Origin: Evansella sp. LMS18
GTDB taxonomy: Bacteria > Bacillota > Bacilli > Bacillales > Salisediminibacteriaceae
DNA length: 64,000 bases
Direction of reading: 5' to 3'
Assembly: GCF_024362785.1 (NCBI RefSeq)
Contig: NZ_CP093301.1
Location: forward strand, 1,488,001 to 1,552,000
The notes under the pieces were generated by a model. It did not search any database, was not told where the DNA came from, and was given only the letters and a program-made list of their open reading frames with translations. Each line of letters begins with the position of its first letter. The first letter of the stretch is position 1. Positions 1 through 9,741 of the stretch are shown here, one piece after another. Made by a program: the position numbers and the translations under genes.

Positions 1-103
1 AGACAGTTTGCATACCAATCAAAAATTCTGCTTTTTTATGATTAATATATTCCATTACTGTACATACTAGATTCATAGAATAAATTAAATGAGGTGTTAA
101 ACA

Positions 104-487
104 ATGGAAAATCGAATCTCAATGGTGGCGTTTAAAAGTTTAGTGGAATTATACAAAACTCATCCAGAAAACAGTCTTGAATCGGTTAAAAACCTTGATC
201 AGGCATATGACCAGGGAATGTCTGAAGTACTAAGAGAGATTGCTATGACAGAACTGCTGAAATATGAGGCGACTGAAGGAAAGATTGTAATCGACAGCGA
301 GGCAGACAGAGAAGAAACAGAGGCATTCAAAACGGCAATGCGCCTTTGTAGTACGAGAGCTCAGAGGAGCGCATTACTAAAAGTCGACTCCGCCTATAAC
401 CATTGTGCCTCACTCAGAGGAGAACAGCTATTCATCGAAGGATTTATGCGAGGGTATAAATTCCTCAAAGAATTGGGATCCCTGTAG
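104..487 (+). CDS. Small hypothetical protein, 127 aa
   Basis: I do not recognise this family. The ATG follows a GAGGTG ribosome binding site 8 bases upstream, and the frame stops with TAG at 485-487. The product looks cytosolic, with no signal peptide or membrane segment. It is largely helical and charged, with two cysteines in the second half. It is the only plus-strand gene in the first 17 kb. A copy of the GTGAAACA/hairpin repeat, turned to face this gene, starts 2 bases after its stop codon. That is the same gene-end arrangement seen for many minus-strand genes in the window. Confidence 0.7.
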   Translation: MENRISMVAFKSLVELYKTHPENSLESVKNLDQAYDQGMSEVLREIAMTELLKYEATEGKIVIDSEADREETEAFKTAMRLCSTRAQRSALLKVDSAYNHCASLRGEQLFIEGFMRGYKFLKELGSL

Positions 488-489
488 GG

Positions 490-539
490 GGTGCCTGTCA
501 CCACCCGAATTTTCTTGTTTCACAGCAAATGTTTCACGG
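490..539 (-). repeat. REP-like element copy 1, directly after a stop codon
   Basis: Read on the minus strand it has two GTGAAACA boxes 15 bp apart, then an AT-rich joint, then TTCGGGTGGTG, the loop ACAGG and CACC. The distal part of the second hairpin arm is missing, and the stop codon of the upstream gene takes its place. This is the only well-preserved minus-oriented copy, and it follows a plus-strand gene. Orientation therefore tracks the gene, not the chromosome strand. Confidence 0.85.
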
Positions 540-720
540 ATGCAATGCCGTCCATAGTTGTTCGAACTTTTATTTCACCTAATTGAAAAGACCCGCTTTC
601 AGCTGAATGAATACCTGCAAAGTCGCCCGCAGGCTGGGGCAGGCCTTCGTATTTAAATAAAGATGGTTTGCCATACCAAAAAGCCACATCCTGATTGTCA
701 GGAATGTGGCTTTTTTTTGC
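520..720 (-). other. Open frame without a start codon (possible gene remnant)
   Basis: On the minus strand one frame stays open for 67 codons and reads like ordinary protein (it includes WYGKPSLFKYEG). It ends at a TGA supplied by the repeat element at 490-539. There is no in-frame start with a ribosome binding site. The frame also crosses the terminator hairpin at 678-718. It may be the 3' end of a lost gene, or chance. Confidence 0.2.
678..718. terminator. Bidirectional rho-independent terminator after atoE-like gene
   Basis: The stem AAAGCCACAT pairs with ATGTGGCTTT, with CCTGA/TCAGG inside it. T-runs follow on both strands. It lies 16 bp beyond the stop of the minus-strand transporter gene. 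Confidence 0.8.
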
Positions 721-733
721 ATAGTACTTATTT

Positions 734-2059
734 TTAGAAGAACAGCAATCCTACCGCAATCGGGAAGAAGCTGTATATTAATATGATAACGCAGAACCCC
801 ATGATGTCGCGCACTTTGAGACCAGCGATGGCGAGAAGCGGCAGCGCCCAGAATGGCTGGATCATATTTGTCCAGGCGTCACCCCACGCTACAGCCATGG
901 CGGTTTTCGCTGTGTCCACACCTAATTCGATTGAGGCTGGAATCATAAGTGGACCCTGAATTGCCCACTGGCCCCCTCCAGATGGGACGAAAAAGTTAAT
1001 AATCCCTGCACTAATAAAGGTAAACAGCGGAAGTGTGAAATCGGTAGCAATGCTGACGAACCAGAGGGAAATCTGTTCGGAGAGGCCGGATGCCACCATC
1101 ATTCCCATAATTCCTGCATAAAAGGGGAACTGAATAATTATTCCTCCCGCATTTTTAACCGCATCAGTTACACTGTCCAGGAAACGGCGAGGTGTACGGT
1201 GAAAGAGAATTCCAAGGAATAAAAAAATGAAATTTACGATATTGATATTCAGGTCAAAACCGTTTTGGGCGAAGTGAAACACAACAAATAAAAGGCCGAG
1301 AACAGCGATGACGATTGATAAAATCTGGCTGTTTTCCAGGCGCTCCGCAGGTGTGTCAGGTTTTGGGCTTTCTTCTTCTGTGAATGCTTGTTCATCATGC
1401 TGGAGAAGGGTTGGATTGTTTGCCGCCGTACTGCCACTTGAACGAAGTAAATAGAGGTTTAATAAAGGTAATGTAAATAATAGAAAAAGAACAATGAACA
1501 GGTTAGCACTGCTGAAAATCGTTGCTGTTACAGGGACTGTGCCCATTACATCCTCCAGGAAGTGACCTGGTGTAGCAATCAGCAGCGGTCCGGAAGCCGA
1601 TAAACCTCCATGCCATAGCAAAAATCCACTGTAAGCACTGGCCATAAGTATCCGGTAATCCACAGTCGGCACCCTCCTGGCCACATGAATCCCGAGAAGA
1701 GCACCCACCACGAGACCGAACCCATAGCTAATCAGACACGCAACTCCTGCTACAAACGTTACGAGCACCACAGCCTGTCCCGGAGTATTCGCAAGAGTGC
1801 TGATAGTTGTTAAGATCCTGCGGACGATCGGAGTGTTAGCTAAAATATAACCTGTGACTACAATGAGTGACATCTGCATGGCGAATTCCAGCAGATCCCA
1901 AAAACCAGTGCCCCAATGCTCAACCATTTGGACAGGAGAACTATTCGTAAACAGAATGCCCAACAGATAAACAATAATCGTCAGCAAAACAGCAAACAAA
2001 AAAGCGTCCGGCAGATATTTCTGCACCATTCTGTCAAAGAAATTAGTAACCGCTTTCAA
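734..2059 (-). CDS. atoE: Short-chain fatty acid transporter, AtoE family
   Basis: This integral membrane protein of the AtoE short-chain fatty acid transporter family probably imports short-chain fatty acids such as acetoacetate or butyrate. Hydrophobic helices run through the whole length, and the N-terminal region around MVQKYLPDAFLFAVLLT and the SGGGQWAIQGP segment are typical of the family. A longer frame starts upstream, but the start chosen is TTG at 2059. It stands 7 bases after a strong AAAGGAGGA site and gives an N-terminus (LKAVTNFFDRMV) that fits the family, about 441 residues. No acetoacetate or CoA-transferase genes are adjacent, so the substrate is not settled. Confidence 0.8.
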   Translation of the reverse strand: MKAVTNFFDRMVQKYLPDAFLFAVLLTIIVYLLGILFTNSSPVQMVEHWGTGFWDLLEFAMQMSLIVVTGYILANTPIVRRILTTISTLANTPGQAVVLVTFVAGVACLISYGFGLVVGALLGIHVARRVPTVDYRILMASAYSGFLLWHGGLSASGPLLIATPGHFLEDVMGTVPVTATIFSSANLFIVLFLLFTLPLLNLYLLRSSGSTAANNPTLLQHDEQAFTEEESPKPDTPAERLENSQILSIVIAVLGLLFVVFHFAQNGFDLNINIVNFIFLFLGILFHRTPRRFLDSVTDAVKNAGGIIIQFPFYAGIMGMMVASGLSEQISLWFVSIATDFTLPLFTFISAGIINFFVPSGGGQWAIQGPLMIPASIELGVDTAKTAMAVAWGDAWTNMIQPFWALPLLAIAGLKVRDIMGFCVIILIYSFFPIAVGLLFF

Positions 2060-2220
2060 ATACGACTCCTCCTTTACAAAGTTTTCGCAACTTTCTCGCA
2101 CTTTCACTGTAAAATAGTGCTTTACGATTAACAAGGAAGAAGTCTTATTAGCTATTAGTTCTGTAGTTACTATCCCGGAGCAGGACGCCTTTTAAACCAT
2201 GATAAAACGAGATTTATGCG

Positions 2221-2514
2221 CTAAAAACTGTTCCTTTCTTTCAATTTCTTTATCGCAGCCAATACTTTATCCAGATCAGTCAACCCGTTTTCTTCATTTG
2301 CTGTAGTAAGGATATGGGCGACACGCCGGTAATTCAAACCATTTTCATACCCCATAAGCACGTATACGGCCCGTTCGTAAACCCCAGTTCTCTCCCAGTC
2401 CACATCACCATATATCACCCGGTAAAAAGCATGTTCACTGTGCTGTGGAGCGGGAATATCTATGAAATCGATCGGTTCCTGGTGAATCTTTTCCTTCTTC
2501 TTTTCTGCTTGCAT
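2221..2514 (-). CDS. Small hypothetical protein, 97 aa
   Basis: I do not recognise this family. The ATG lies behind a TAGGAGTGG ribosome binding site. The product is soluble, with a lysine- and glutamate-rich N-terminus and a helical C-terminal half. It lies between the AtoE-like gene and the RAYT transposase gene, all on the minus strand, without an obvious terminator between it and the transposase. Confidence 0.6.
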   Translation of the reverse strand: MQAEKKKEKIHQEPIDFIDIPAPQHSEHAFYRVIYGDVDWERTGVYERAVYVLMGYENGLNYRRVAHILTTANEENGLTDLDKVLAAIKKLKERNSF

Positions 2515-2573
2515 TGTAAACCACTCCTAAACTATTTTTTTCACTTAAAAAGCCTCTTCCGGTTTCCCATACA

Positions 2574-3173
2574 TTATTGAATTCCTGCATTATTCATCCT
2601 GCTTAGCGCTTCCAGCTCATGTGTTTCTTCTGATATTTCATGAAACTCCCTGAACCTGTCCCTCTTTTCCCTGAGGTTACCCGAAAAGTAATCGAGGAGT
2701 ACAAAATTCATGAATGGAGATTGTGAAGTCTCTGCACCCTGGTAATATCGATAGCTGCTCCAGCGGTATTCTTCTGGAAAAGCAGTTACGCCCGCTTCCA
2801 CGGGGTTAAGGTGGATATACCTGCCCACATAAAGCATCCCGCTTCTTGTGCTAATTAACCTGTCATAAAATCTTTTCTCGAATACGTGGCCGGTAAAGTC
2901 GTACTTATTATTAAAATAATTAGCATATCGTTTGTTTATCAGGGACATCACTTTTGAAACAGACTGTGCCTGGGAGCGGAGCTGGATATGGATGTGGTTT
3001 GTCATGAGGCAATATGAAGCTAGTTCAAAGGGGTGTTTCTCGTGGACTTTACGAAGAATATAGAGGTAAGTCAAAAAATCAACATCGTGGAAAAACAGGG
3101 GTTCCCGTCTGTTACCACGACAAACAATGTGATAAAAATTGGTAGGCAGCCAGATTCGTTTCCTTCTAGCCAT
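2574..3173 (-). CDS. REP-associated tyrosine transposase (RAYT), Y1/IS200-like
   Basis: This is a single-domain HUH/Y1 transposase of the REP-associated (TnpA_REP) type, 199 residues. Metal-binding histidines are seen in NHIHIQL (H60, H62), and the nucleophile is most likely Y83 in KRYANYFN. The RFYDRLI and HLNPVEAG motifs after it are family hallmarks. The domain appears complete. The ribosome binding site is AAGGAGGTGATC, complementary over its whole length to the 3' end of 16S rRNA, 7 bases before the ATG. No IS200-type end hairpins or cargo gene were found. In characterised systems RAYTs act on short palindromic REP sequences found elsewhere in the genome. The hairpin elements of this window are the natural candidates, but that link is inference. 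Confidence 0.85.
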   Translation of the reverse strand: MARRKRIWLPTNFYHIVCRGNRREPLFFHDVDFLTYLYILRKVHEKHPFELASYCLMTNHIHIQLRSQAQSVSKVMSLINKRYANYFNNKYDFTGHVFEKRFYDRLISTRSGMLYVGRYIHLNPVEAGVTAFPEEYRWSSYRYYQGAETSQSPFMNFVLLDYFSGNLREKRDRFREFHEISEETHELEALSRMNNAGIQ

Positions 3174-3366
3174 AGTTTTAGATCACCTCCTTGCTCATGT
3201 GAATTGGGTGGTGTGCAGAGGACTGAGTTTGTTAGGTTCCAGACAACAGCATCTGACAGAACCTACGTTCCCCTCCAAACCATAATATATCAACCAAGGC
3301 AGGACGTCAACTAATAGTTATAACATTCTGATTTTTCAAGAGAAAAAAATAATTCCAGACTGGCAG

Positions 3367-3422
3367 CGTGAAACATTCCTCGTGAAACAAGATTATTCGG
3401 GTGGTGACAGGCACCACCCGAA
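3367..3422 (+). repeat. REP-like element copy 2 (complete)
   Basis: A full-length copy: GTGAAACA, spacer, GTGAAACAAG, ATTA, then the perfect 11-bp stem TTCGGGTGGTG (3396-3406), loop ACAGG and CACCACCCGAA (3412-3422). It ends 23 bp beyond the stop codon of the minus-strand araR gene and lies about 190 bp upstream of the RAYT start. Confidence 0.9.
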
Positions 3423-3445
3423 ACAGGCATCAAAAGTACCGCCGT

Positions 3446-4567
3446 CTACTTAACTGCTGGAGAGACTTCGATACTCCTCGTAGAGTTCCTCACTTTTAAT
3501 GTTGGTTTGTAAGTGATGGATCGTATTTTGGCCTCTCCAATAGGTGACTCCTTATTTTTAATAATTTGATGGAGAGTGTTAGCCGCCTGAATCCCCATTT
3601 CTTCCTGGGGGTGAACGATCGTGGTCAGCTTCACCTCGGAAGCAATGGACAGGAATGAGTTATCAAAACCAACGATTGAGATGTCTTCCGGAACAGATAA
3701 TTCCTTTTCACGCAATACATCGAGAAGCCCAACAGCAAGCTGATCATTGTAACAAACAATTGCTGTAGGCCGCTCCCCGTTTCCCGACAGTCTATTTCTT
3801 AAAACCTGGCGGGGAACTTCTCTCATCGTTTCTGTTGTATAGTTAATTATATTTTGAGGGCTTAAAGTGAGTCCCGCTTCCCTGTGAGCTTTGATAAAGC
3901 CTTTTGTACGAAGCTTTCCCTGAATATCGTCATTTTTGAAGAAACCGAGAATGTGCCGGTGTCCCTGCTCTATTAAGTGTGCTGTCTGCTGGCGCCCGCC
4001 TTCCTCGTCGTCCATTACAATATGAATGGGTTCAAGTTCTTCATAATAAGCATGAATCATGACGTAAGGAATCCCTAACCGTTCAATGTTTAAATAATAA
4101 TTAATATTCGGGTTGGGCTGGGAACTTTTTGTCGGCTCCACAATCAGGCCATCAAACTGCTGGGCCAATACATCTTCCAGACACCGTCTTTCCTGTTCGT
4201 GATCATTATTTGTACTGAACACCGTAACCTGATAACCGTTTTCGCTCAGGTAACTTTGGGCACCACGAATGATCGCAGGGAAGATATAATCGGAAAAGTA
4301 CGTAGTAATGACTGCAATATTTTTAGTTCGCCTTTCCTGTTGCTGTACAGCTGCCGAACGGTCTGCACAAAAAGTGCCTGCACCTTGCTTTTTATAAATC
4401 CAGCCTTCAACCACGAGATCCCCGATGGCTTTGCGAACGGTGTGGCGGCTCACAGAATACTCTTTCATTAAATCTGTCTCAGAACCAATTTTCTGGTGAG
4501 GCAGAATGTTCCCCTGCAGGATTTTTGATTTTATTTCAGATTTTACATAACTGTATTTTGTATCCAT
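3446..4567 (-). CDS. araR: Arabinose operon repressor AraR (GntR-type DNA-binding, LacI-type sensor)
   Basis: The N-terminal GntR-family winged helix (residues ~1-70, with SRHTVRKAIGDLV and KKQGAGTF) is fused to a LacI/GalR-type sugar-binding domain. This is the AraR architecture of Bacillus, in which L-arabinose releases the repressor. The ATG at 4567 (DTKYSYVKSEI) is preferred over an in-frame TTG two codons upstream, because AAAGGTG is too close to the TTG. An operator-like palindrome sits between the putative -10 and the gene, so autorepression is likely. The gene follows araA with a hairpin between them and appears to have its own promoter. Confidence 0.9.
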   Translation of the reverse strand: MDTKYSYVKSEIKSKILQGNILPHQKIGSETDLMKEYSVSRHTVRKAIGDLVVEGWIYKKQGAGTFCADRSAAVQQQERRTKNIAVITTYFSDYIFPAIIRGAQSYLSENGYQVTVFSTNNDHEQERRCLEDVLAQQFDGLIVEPTKSSQPNPNINYYLNIERLGIPYVMIHAYYEELEPIHIVMDDEEGGRQQTAHLIEQGHRHILGFFKNDDIQGKLRTKGFIKAHREAGLTLSPQNIINYTTETMREVPRQVLRNRLSGNGERPTAIVCYNDQLAVGLLDVLREKELSVPEDISIVGFDNSFLSIASEVKLTTIVHPQEEMGIQAANTLHQIIKNKESPIGEAKIRSITYKPTLKVRNSTRSIEVSPAVK

Positions 4568-4589
4568 TACCAAACCACACCTTTTCCAA

Positions 4590-4610
4590 CTTATACGTAC
4601 AACTAGTATA
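4590..4610 (-). promoter_or_regulatory. araR promoter -10 with overlapping AraR operator
   Basis: On the minus strand a -10-like TATACT (4605-4610) is followed directly by AGTTGTACGTATAAG (4590-4604). This is close to the AraR operator of B. subtilis, which centres on TTGTACGTACAA. The same motif occurs at 12690-12704 before the transport operon. No convincing -35 was found. Confidence 0.6.
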
Positions 4611-4634
4611 GCATGGAACGCTCACAAACTTTCG

Positions 4635-4671
4635 TCAGAGGTGTGGCTTTGTTGAAAAAGCCAGCCTCTGA
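4635..4671. terminator. Hairpin between araA and araR
   Basis: TCAGAGG pairs with CCTCTGA, and TGGCTTT with AAAGCCA, around a short loop 13 bp after the araA stop. The T-run is poor, so it may be a partial terminator or an mRNA 3'-end stabiliser. Confidence 0.5.
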
Positions 4672-4683
4672 ACAACAGTTTGT

Positions 4684-6159
4684 TTACTTACCCCAGACAA
4701 GTTCGTTCCATTTTAATTCATTATTGAAAGAATGAATGCTTGTGTTTTTATCAATGACAACTGCCTCGATACCTGACATTTTCGCCCAGTCCAGCATCTG
4801 TTCGGTAGTTGCTTTAAATGAGAGGACAGTATGATGCGCTCCGCCAGCATAGATCCATGCTTCCGTTGCCGTGCTGAGTGACGGCTGCGGCTTCCATAAT
4901 AATTTTGCGACAGGCAGCTTAGGAGTTTCTTCCGTTGGAACGACTGCATCTACTTCGCTGATTATCAGGCGGAAACGATGGCCAAGGTCAACAAGACTCA
5001 CATTTACTGCTGATCCTCCCATTCCGTTGAATACCATTCTGGCAGGATCGGCTTTTCCGCCTATGGAAAGAGGGTGAACCTGAATTTCTGGCCTGTCTTC
5101 CGCAACTGTCGGACAGATTTCCAGCATGTGGGATCCAAGTACCATTTCTTTACCTGGCTCAAAGTGATAAGTGTAATCTTCCATAAATGTAGTCTGCTCG
5201 TTGTTCGTCATCACTTTCATGAGGCGAAGCAGACCTGCTGTTTTCCAGTCGCCTTCCCCGGCGAAACCATAGCCTTTTTCCATCAGCCTCTGAGCAGCAA
5301 GGCCTGGGAGCTGTTCCATACCATGTAAATCTTCAAAGGTAGTAGTAAAGGCGTTATACCCTTCCTCCTTCAAAAATGCTTCTAGTCCAAGTTCAATTCG
5401 AGCCTGTTCCAGAATACGCTGTGTTTTTTCCGGATCATTCAATACCTCATCTGAGATACGATATTGTTCCTTATATTCATTAATCAGCTCTTGTACTTCC
5501 TTATCCGAAAAACGGTTGATGTATTCTACTAAATCACCAACACCAAACCCGTCTATTGTCCAGCCGAACTTCACCTGAGCTTCCACTTTGTCACCATCGG
5601 TTACAGCGACTCTTCGCATGTTATCACCGAAACGGGCAACACGAATATTTAAGTTTTCATTATGCGCGGCAGCTGTTGTCATCCATTCTGAAACACGGTT
5701 TTGTACAGCCGGGTCACCCCAGTAACCTACAATTACTTTTCTCTCAATATTCATCCGTGATACCATGAATCCAAATTCCCGGTCTCCGTGCGCTGACTGA
5801 TTAAGGTTCATAAAGTCCATATCAATCTCGTTCCACGGTATATCCCGGTTATGCTGTGTATGAAGGTGAAGAAGAGGCTTCTGCAGTAATTTCAATCCGG
5901 TGATCCAGATTTTAGCCGGCGAGAAAGTGTGCATCCACGTGATAACTCCTGCGCACTCATCATCTGCGTTTGCTTCTACCATAATACGGCGGATCTCCTC
6001 AGAAGTAGTAACAACCTGCTTCATCACCACCTGGTAATTATCTGTTCCTTCATTAATACCCTGAGATACCTCACGAGCCTGGGCTTCCACCTGTTCTAAT
6101 GTTTCTTTTCCATATAAATGCTGACTGCCTGTAATGAACCAAAATGTATACTTTTTCAT
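4684..6159 (-). CDS. araA: L-arabinose isomerase
   Basis: Converts L-arabinose to L-ribulose in the cytosol, the first step of bacterial arabinose use. The 491 residues are full length for the family. Expected metal and catalytic residues are seen: the glutamates in FAGEGDWKTAG and FMEDYTYHF, and the histidines in LGSHMLEICP and YAGGAHHTVLS. The ATG has a GGGAGGCAATCAT leader, nearly the same as that of araB. It is the last enzyme gene of the operon, 27 bp after araB. Confidence 0.97.
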   Translation of the reverse strand: MKKYTFWFITGSQHLYGKETLEQVEAQAREVSQGINEGTDNYQVVMKQVVTTSEEIRRIMVEANADDECAGVITWMHTFSPAKIWITGLKLLQKPLLHLHTQHNRDIPWNEIDMDFMNLNQSAHGDREFGFMVSRMNIERKVIVGYWGDPAVQNRVSEWMTTAAAHNENLNIRVARFGDNMRRVAVTDGDKVEAQVKFGWTIDGFGVGDLVEYINRFSDKEVQELINEYKEQYRISDEVLNDPEKTQRILEQARIELGLEAFLKEEGYNAFTTTFEDLHGMEQLPGLAAQRLMEKGYGFAGEGDWKTAGLLRLMKVMTNNEQTTFMEDYTYHFEPGKEMVLGSHMLEICPTVAEDRPEIQVHPLSIGGKADPARMVFNGMGGSAVNVSLVDLGHRFRLIISEVDAVVPTEETPKLPVAKLLWKPQPSLSTATEAWIYAGGAHHTVLSFKATTEQMLDWAKMSGIEAVVIDKNTSIHSFNNELKWNELVWGK

Positions 6160-6186
6160 ATGATTGCCTCCCAGGAAAAATCTAAA

Positions 6187-7842
6187 TTACCGTAATTTCA
6201 TTAACCGCTTCATCACATCATTTTCACCTCTGCCGAAGTACTCATGAAGACGGTCATATTCTTTATAGATCTCATTATATTTTTCTGCGTTCTCAGGAAT
6301 AGGCTGATAGATTTCATCCTTTACTCTACCCATGTTTCTGGCAGCTTCAACAATATCGTCATAGCCTCCGTTTTCCTTCCCTGCGGCAAGGGCTGCAAAC
6401 ATAGCCGCCCCCAGGGCAGGTGTCTGTGTGGAGTCTGCCACCTTAATCGTACGATTCGTAACATCTGCATAAATCTGCATGAGAAGAGGATTCTTCTGTG
6501 GGAGTCCTCCACATGCATAAAGCTCATTTACAGCTACTCCTTTATTATGGAAGGAATCCACTATCTTGCGTGTGCCGAATGCCGTTGCTTCCAATAGTGC
6601 ACGGTAAACTTCCTCAGGCTTGGTCGATAAGTTATACCCAAGCATCATACCCGTCAATTGAGTATCTACCAGAACAGAGCGGTTTCCATTCCACCAGTCC
6701 AGTGCCAGCAGTCCGCTTTCCCCTGGCTTCAGCTTAGATGCCTTCTCTTCAAGGAGAGAGTGGACATTTATTCCTCTTTCTTCTGCTTCGTCAAAAATAT
6801 ATTTAGGGACTGAACGGTCCACATACCATGCAAAAATATCACCAACAGCAGATTGTCCCGCTTCATAGCCGTAAAACCCTGGGATGATGCCATCTTCAAC
6901 AACCCCGCACATACCTTCCACCTGAACTTCTGCTTTTCCAAGAACAAGGTGGCAGATAGAGGTACCCATTGCCATTACCATCTTACCTTCGTCAACTACC
7001 CCTACTGCTGGCATAGAAGCATGAGCATCCACATTTCCTACTGCTACAGTGAGCCCAGCTGGCAGACCTGTAATTTCGGCCATTTCCTTTGTAAGGCCTC
7101 CTGCACTTGTGCCAAGAGGAACAACGTCACCGCGGAGCTTTGTCTCAATGAGATCGGCAAAATCAGGATGAACAGCTTTAAAGAATTCCTGTGATGGATA
7201 GCCCTCCTGCTTGTGCCATTGTGATTTATAACCGGCAGTACAGCTGTTTCGGAGCAGGTTTCCTGTAAGCTGCATGATAACCCAGTCTGTAGCTTCCACA
7301 AATTTGTCTGCCTCTGAGTAAATTTCCGGTGCTTCCTCAAGAATTTGCAGAGACTTTGCAAGCATCCATTCTGAAGAGAGTCTTCCGCCATAACGAGGGA
7401 GAAATTTCTCCCCCTGATTTTCAGCTATTTCATTTATTTTATTTGCATGCGGCTGTGACGCATGATGTTTCCATAGTTTTATCCAGCTGTGAGGGTTGTC
7501 TTTAAATTCATCAAGTGCGCATAAAGGCGTTCCCTCTTCGGTAATTGGCAGCATCGTACATGCTGTGAAGTCTATACCAATACCTACAACATCTTCCGGA
7601 TTAATCGCTGACTTCTCGAGAACTTTCGGAACAGTTTCTGCAACAACTTCCAGATAATCCTGCGGATGCTGAAGAGCCCATTCATGGCCAAGTTTAATTT
7701 CCTTGTTCGGCAGCGTATCATCCATTACTCCATGTGTGTATTCCTTAACATGATCGGCGATTTCCCTGCCATCTTCCAAAGATACGAGTACCGCTCGACC
7801 TGATTGGGTACCATAGTCTATACCAATTGCGTATTTCCCCAT
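6187..7842 (-). CDS. araB: Ribulokinase
   Basis: An FGGY-family kinase that phosphorylates L-ribulose to L-ribulose 5-phosphate. The N-terminal phosphate-binding motif [12 protein letters not shown] and the C-terminal [18 protein letters not shown] signature are present, and the 551 residues match ribulokinases. [11 protein letters not shown], typical of AraB, is also present. The ATG follows GGGAGGCAATCAA. The gene lies between araD and araA in the same direction with short gaps, so the three are co-transcribed. Confidence 0.97.
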   Translation of the reverse strand: MGKYAIGIDYGTQSGRAVLVSLEDGREIADHVKEYTHGVMDDTLPNKEIKLGHEWALQHPQDYLEVVAETVPKVLEKSAINPEDVVGIGIDFTACTMLPITEEGTPLCALDEFKDNPHSWIKLWKHHASQPHANKINEIAENQGEKFLPRYGGRLSSEWMLAKSLQILEEAPEIYSEADKFVEATDWVIMQLTGNLLRNSCTAGYKSQWHKQEGYPSQEFFKAVHPDFADLIETKLRGDVVPLGTSAGGLTKEMAEITGLPAGLTVAVGNVDAHASMPAVGVVDEGKMVMAMGTSICHLVLGKAEVQVEGMCGVVEDGIIPGFYGYEAGQSAVGDIFAWYVDRSVPKYIFDEAEERGINVHSLLEEKASKLKPGESGLLALDWWNGNRSVLVDTQLTGMMLGYNLSTKPEEVYRALLEATAFGTRKIVDSFHNKGVAVNELYACGGLPQKNPLLMQIYADVTNRTIKVADSTQTPALGAAMFAALAAGKENGGYDDIVEAARNMGRVKDEIYQPIPENAEKYNEIYKEYDRLHEYFGRGENDVMKRLMKLR

Positions 7843-7858
7843 TTGATTGCCTCCCAGA

Positions 7859-8557
7859 TTATTTTTGCCCGTAGTAAGCGTGCTTTCCGTGCTTTCTCAG
7901 AAAATGTTTATCCAGTAAGTTTTGGTCCATTTTTCCTGCAGCCGGGTTAAGCATATACGTGTGGTAAGCCATCTTAGCCACTTCCTCCAGAACAACTGCA
8001 TTATGGACCGCTTCTCCAGCATCTTTCCCCCAGTTGAACGGAGCGTGGCTGTGAACTAACACCGAAGGGATCATCATTGGATCGATCCCTCTCTTCTTAA
8101 ATGTTTCTACGATAACTTTTCCTGTTTCCTTTTCATAGGCTTCTGTTATTTCTTCCTCCGTCATTTCCCTTGTACACGGGACTTCACCGTAGAAATAATC
8201 CCCGTGGGTGGTACCTAATGCTTCTATCCCCCGGCCTGCCTGGGCCCAGGATGTGGCCCATGGCGAGTGGGTATGCACTACCGCTCCAATGTCGGGGAAA
8301 TGCTTATATAAGTAAACATGCGTAGGCGTATCAGAAGAAGGTTTCAAATCCCCTTCCAGCACATTTCCTTCTAAATCTACTACCACAAGGTCTTCTGCTG
8401 TAAGTTTGTCATACTCAACACCGCTCGGTTTAATTACTACACGGCCTGACTCACGGTCTATACCACTTACATTTCCCCATGTGAAAGTAACAAGATTATA
8501 TTTTGGCAAAGCAAGATTTGCTTCGAGAACAGACTGTTTTAATTTTTGTAAATCCAT
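7859..8557 (-). CDS. araD: L-ribulose-5-phosphate 4-epimerase
   Basis: A class II aldolase-fold, zinc-dependent enzyme that epimerises L-ribulose 5-phosphate to D-xylulose 5-phosphate, feeding the pentose phosphate pathway. Zinc ligands appear in [11 protein letters not shown] and in [21 protein letters not shown] near the N-terminus is family-typical. The ATG at 8557 is chosen over a GTG three codons earlier, because the GGGGTG site is correctly spaced only for the ATG and the resulting start ([15 protein letters not shown]) matches the family. Confidence 0.96.
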   Translation of the reverse strand: MDLQKLKQSVLEANLALPKYNLVTFTWGNVSGIDRESGRVVIKPSGVEYDKLTAEDLVVVDLEGNVLEGDLKPSSDTPTHVYLYKHFPDIGAVVHTHSPWATSWAQAGRGIEALGTTHGDYFYGEVPCTREMTEEEITEAYEKETGKVIVETFKKRGIDPMMIPSVLVHSHAPFNWGKDAGEAVHNAVVLEEVAKMAYHTYMLNPAAGKMDQNLLDKHFLRKHGKHAYYGQK

Positions 8558-8586
8558 GTTTTTCACCCCATCAGCTAGTGATTGAA

Positions 8587-9741
8587 TTACTTGTTTTTAC
8601 TGAGCACATCAAAGGCTACAGCACCAAGCAGTACAAGCCCTTTAATAGCCTGCTGCCAGTCAGTGCCTATTCCCATTAAACTCATACCGTTATTTAGTAC
8701 ACCCATTACAAGGGCACCAATGATGGCTCCGAAAATAGTACCAACACCGCCAGTGAAGGAAGCTCCGCCAATAACAGCGGCAGCGATGGCATCCAGCTCA
8801 AACAGCTGCCCTGCCTGTGGTGTTGCAGCGTTCAGCCTGGAGGCAAATACGAGACCTGCAAGTGCCGCTAAAAATCCCATATTTACAAAAGCTAAGAATT
8901 TCATCTTCTTTGTACGAACCCCTGATAACTTGGCAGCATTCGCATTGCCGCCGACTGCATAGATGTGACGGCCAAGCACTGTCTTGTTCATAACAAATGT
9001 ATAGCCAAGGACAAGAGCGATTAAGATTAAAGCTACCACAGGGAGCCCCTGATATTGTGATAAGACGAAAGTAAAGGCATTGATTACCAGTATGATGATG
9101 AGGATCTTACTAACAAACAATGCAAAAGGTGTAGTATTGAAATTATAGTAATTTGCCGCCCTGCGCTGCTGCAGTTCATAAATCACGTAAATTAAGGAAG
9201 CTGCTCCTCCAATTAATAATGTAAGAAGCTTCAGTTCCCCTGCTGAAATATCAGGAAGGAATGCAGAACTCATCGTTCTGAACTCTCCTGGGAATGGGGC
9301 AATCGTGCGTCCACCAAGAACAACTAATGTTAACCCCCTGAACAGGAGCATCCCCGCAAGAGTAACTACAAAGGCCGGAATATTCATGTATGCTACCCAG
9401 AATCCCTGCCATGCACCAATCGCAGCCCCCAGGAGTAAACAAAGAATTATCCCCATGTATACAGGGAGATCAAGTGTTACAAGAAGGACACCGGCAACAG
9501 CACCGACAAAGGCTGCCACCGAACCTACCGACAGGTCAATTTCGCCAGTGATAATCACTATCATCATTCCGATTGCAAGAATAATAATATAGCTGTTTTG
9601 CATAATAATGTTCGTAATGTTTAATGGAGTTAATAAAGCGCCGCCTGTTAAAATTTGAAATAAGAGAGCGATTCCAACCAGGGCGATGATCATTCCAAAC
9701 CGGCGTACGTTATTTGTAATAGCTTCTTTTAAAGTATTCAT
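8587..9741 (-). CDS. gguB: Sugar ABC transporter permease, GguB/AraH type
   Basis: The membrane component of a monosaccharide importer in the ribose/xylose permease family (BPD_transp_2). The 384 residues contain about ten hydrophobic helices. The conserved [17 protein letters not shown] segment and the C-terminal [15 protein letters not shown] segment are diagnostic. The start overlaps the end of the ATPase gene by 4 bp, indicating translational coupling. Its place between the ATPase and araD makes arabinose the likely substrate, although GguAB/ChvE-type systems can take several sugars. Confidence 0.92.
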   Translation of the reverse strand: MNTLKEAITNNVRRFGMIIALVGIALLFQILTGGALLTPLNITNIIMQNSYIIILAIGMMIVIITGEIDLSVGSVAAFVGAVAGVLLVTLDLPVYMGIILCLLLGAAIGAWQGFWVAYMNIPAFVVTLAGMLLFRGLTLVVLGGRTIAPFPGEFRTMSSAFLPDISAGELKLLTLLIGGAASLIYVIYELQQRRAANYYNFNTTPFALFVSKILIIILVINAFTFVLSQYQGLPVVALILIALVLGYTFVMNKTVLGRHIYAVGGNANAAKLSGVRTKKMKFLAFVNMGFLAALAGLVFASRLNAATPQAGQLFELDAIAAAVIGGASFTGGVGTIFGAIIGALVMGVLNNGMSLMGIGTDWQQAIKGLVLLGAVAFDVLSKNK

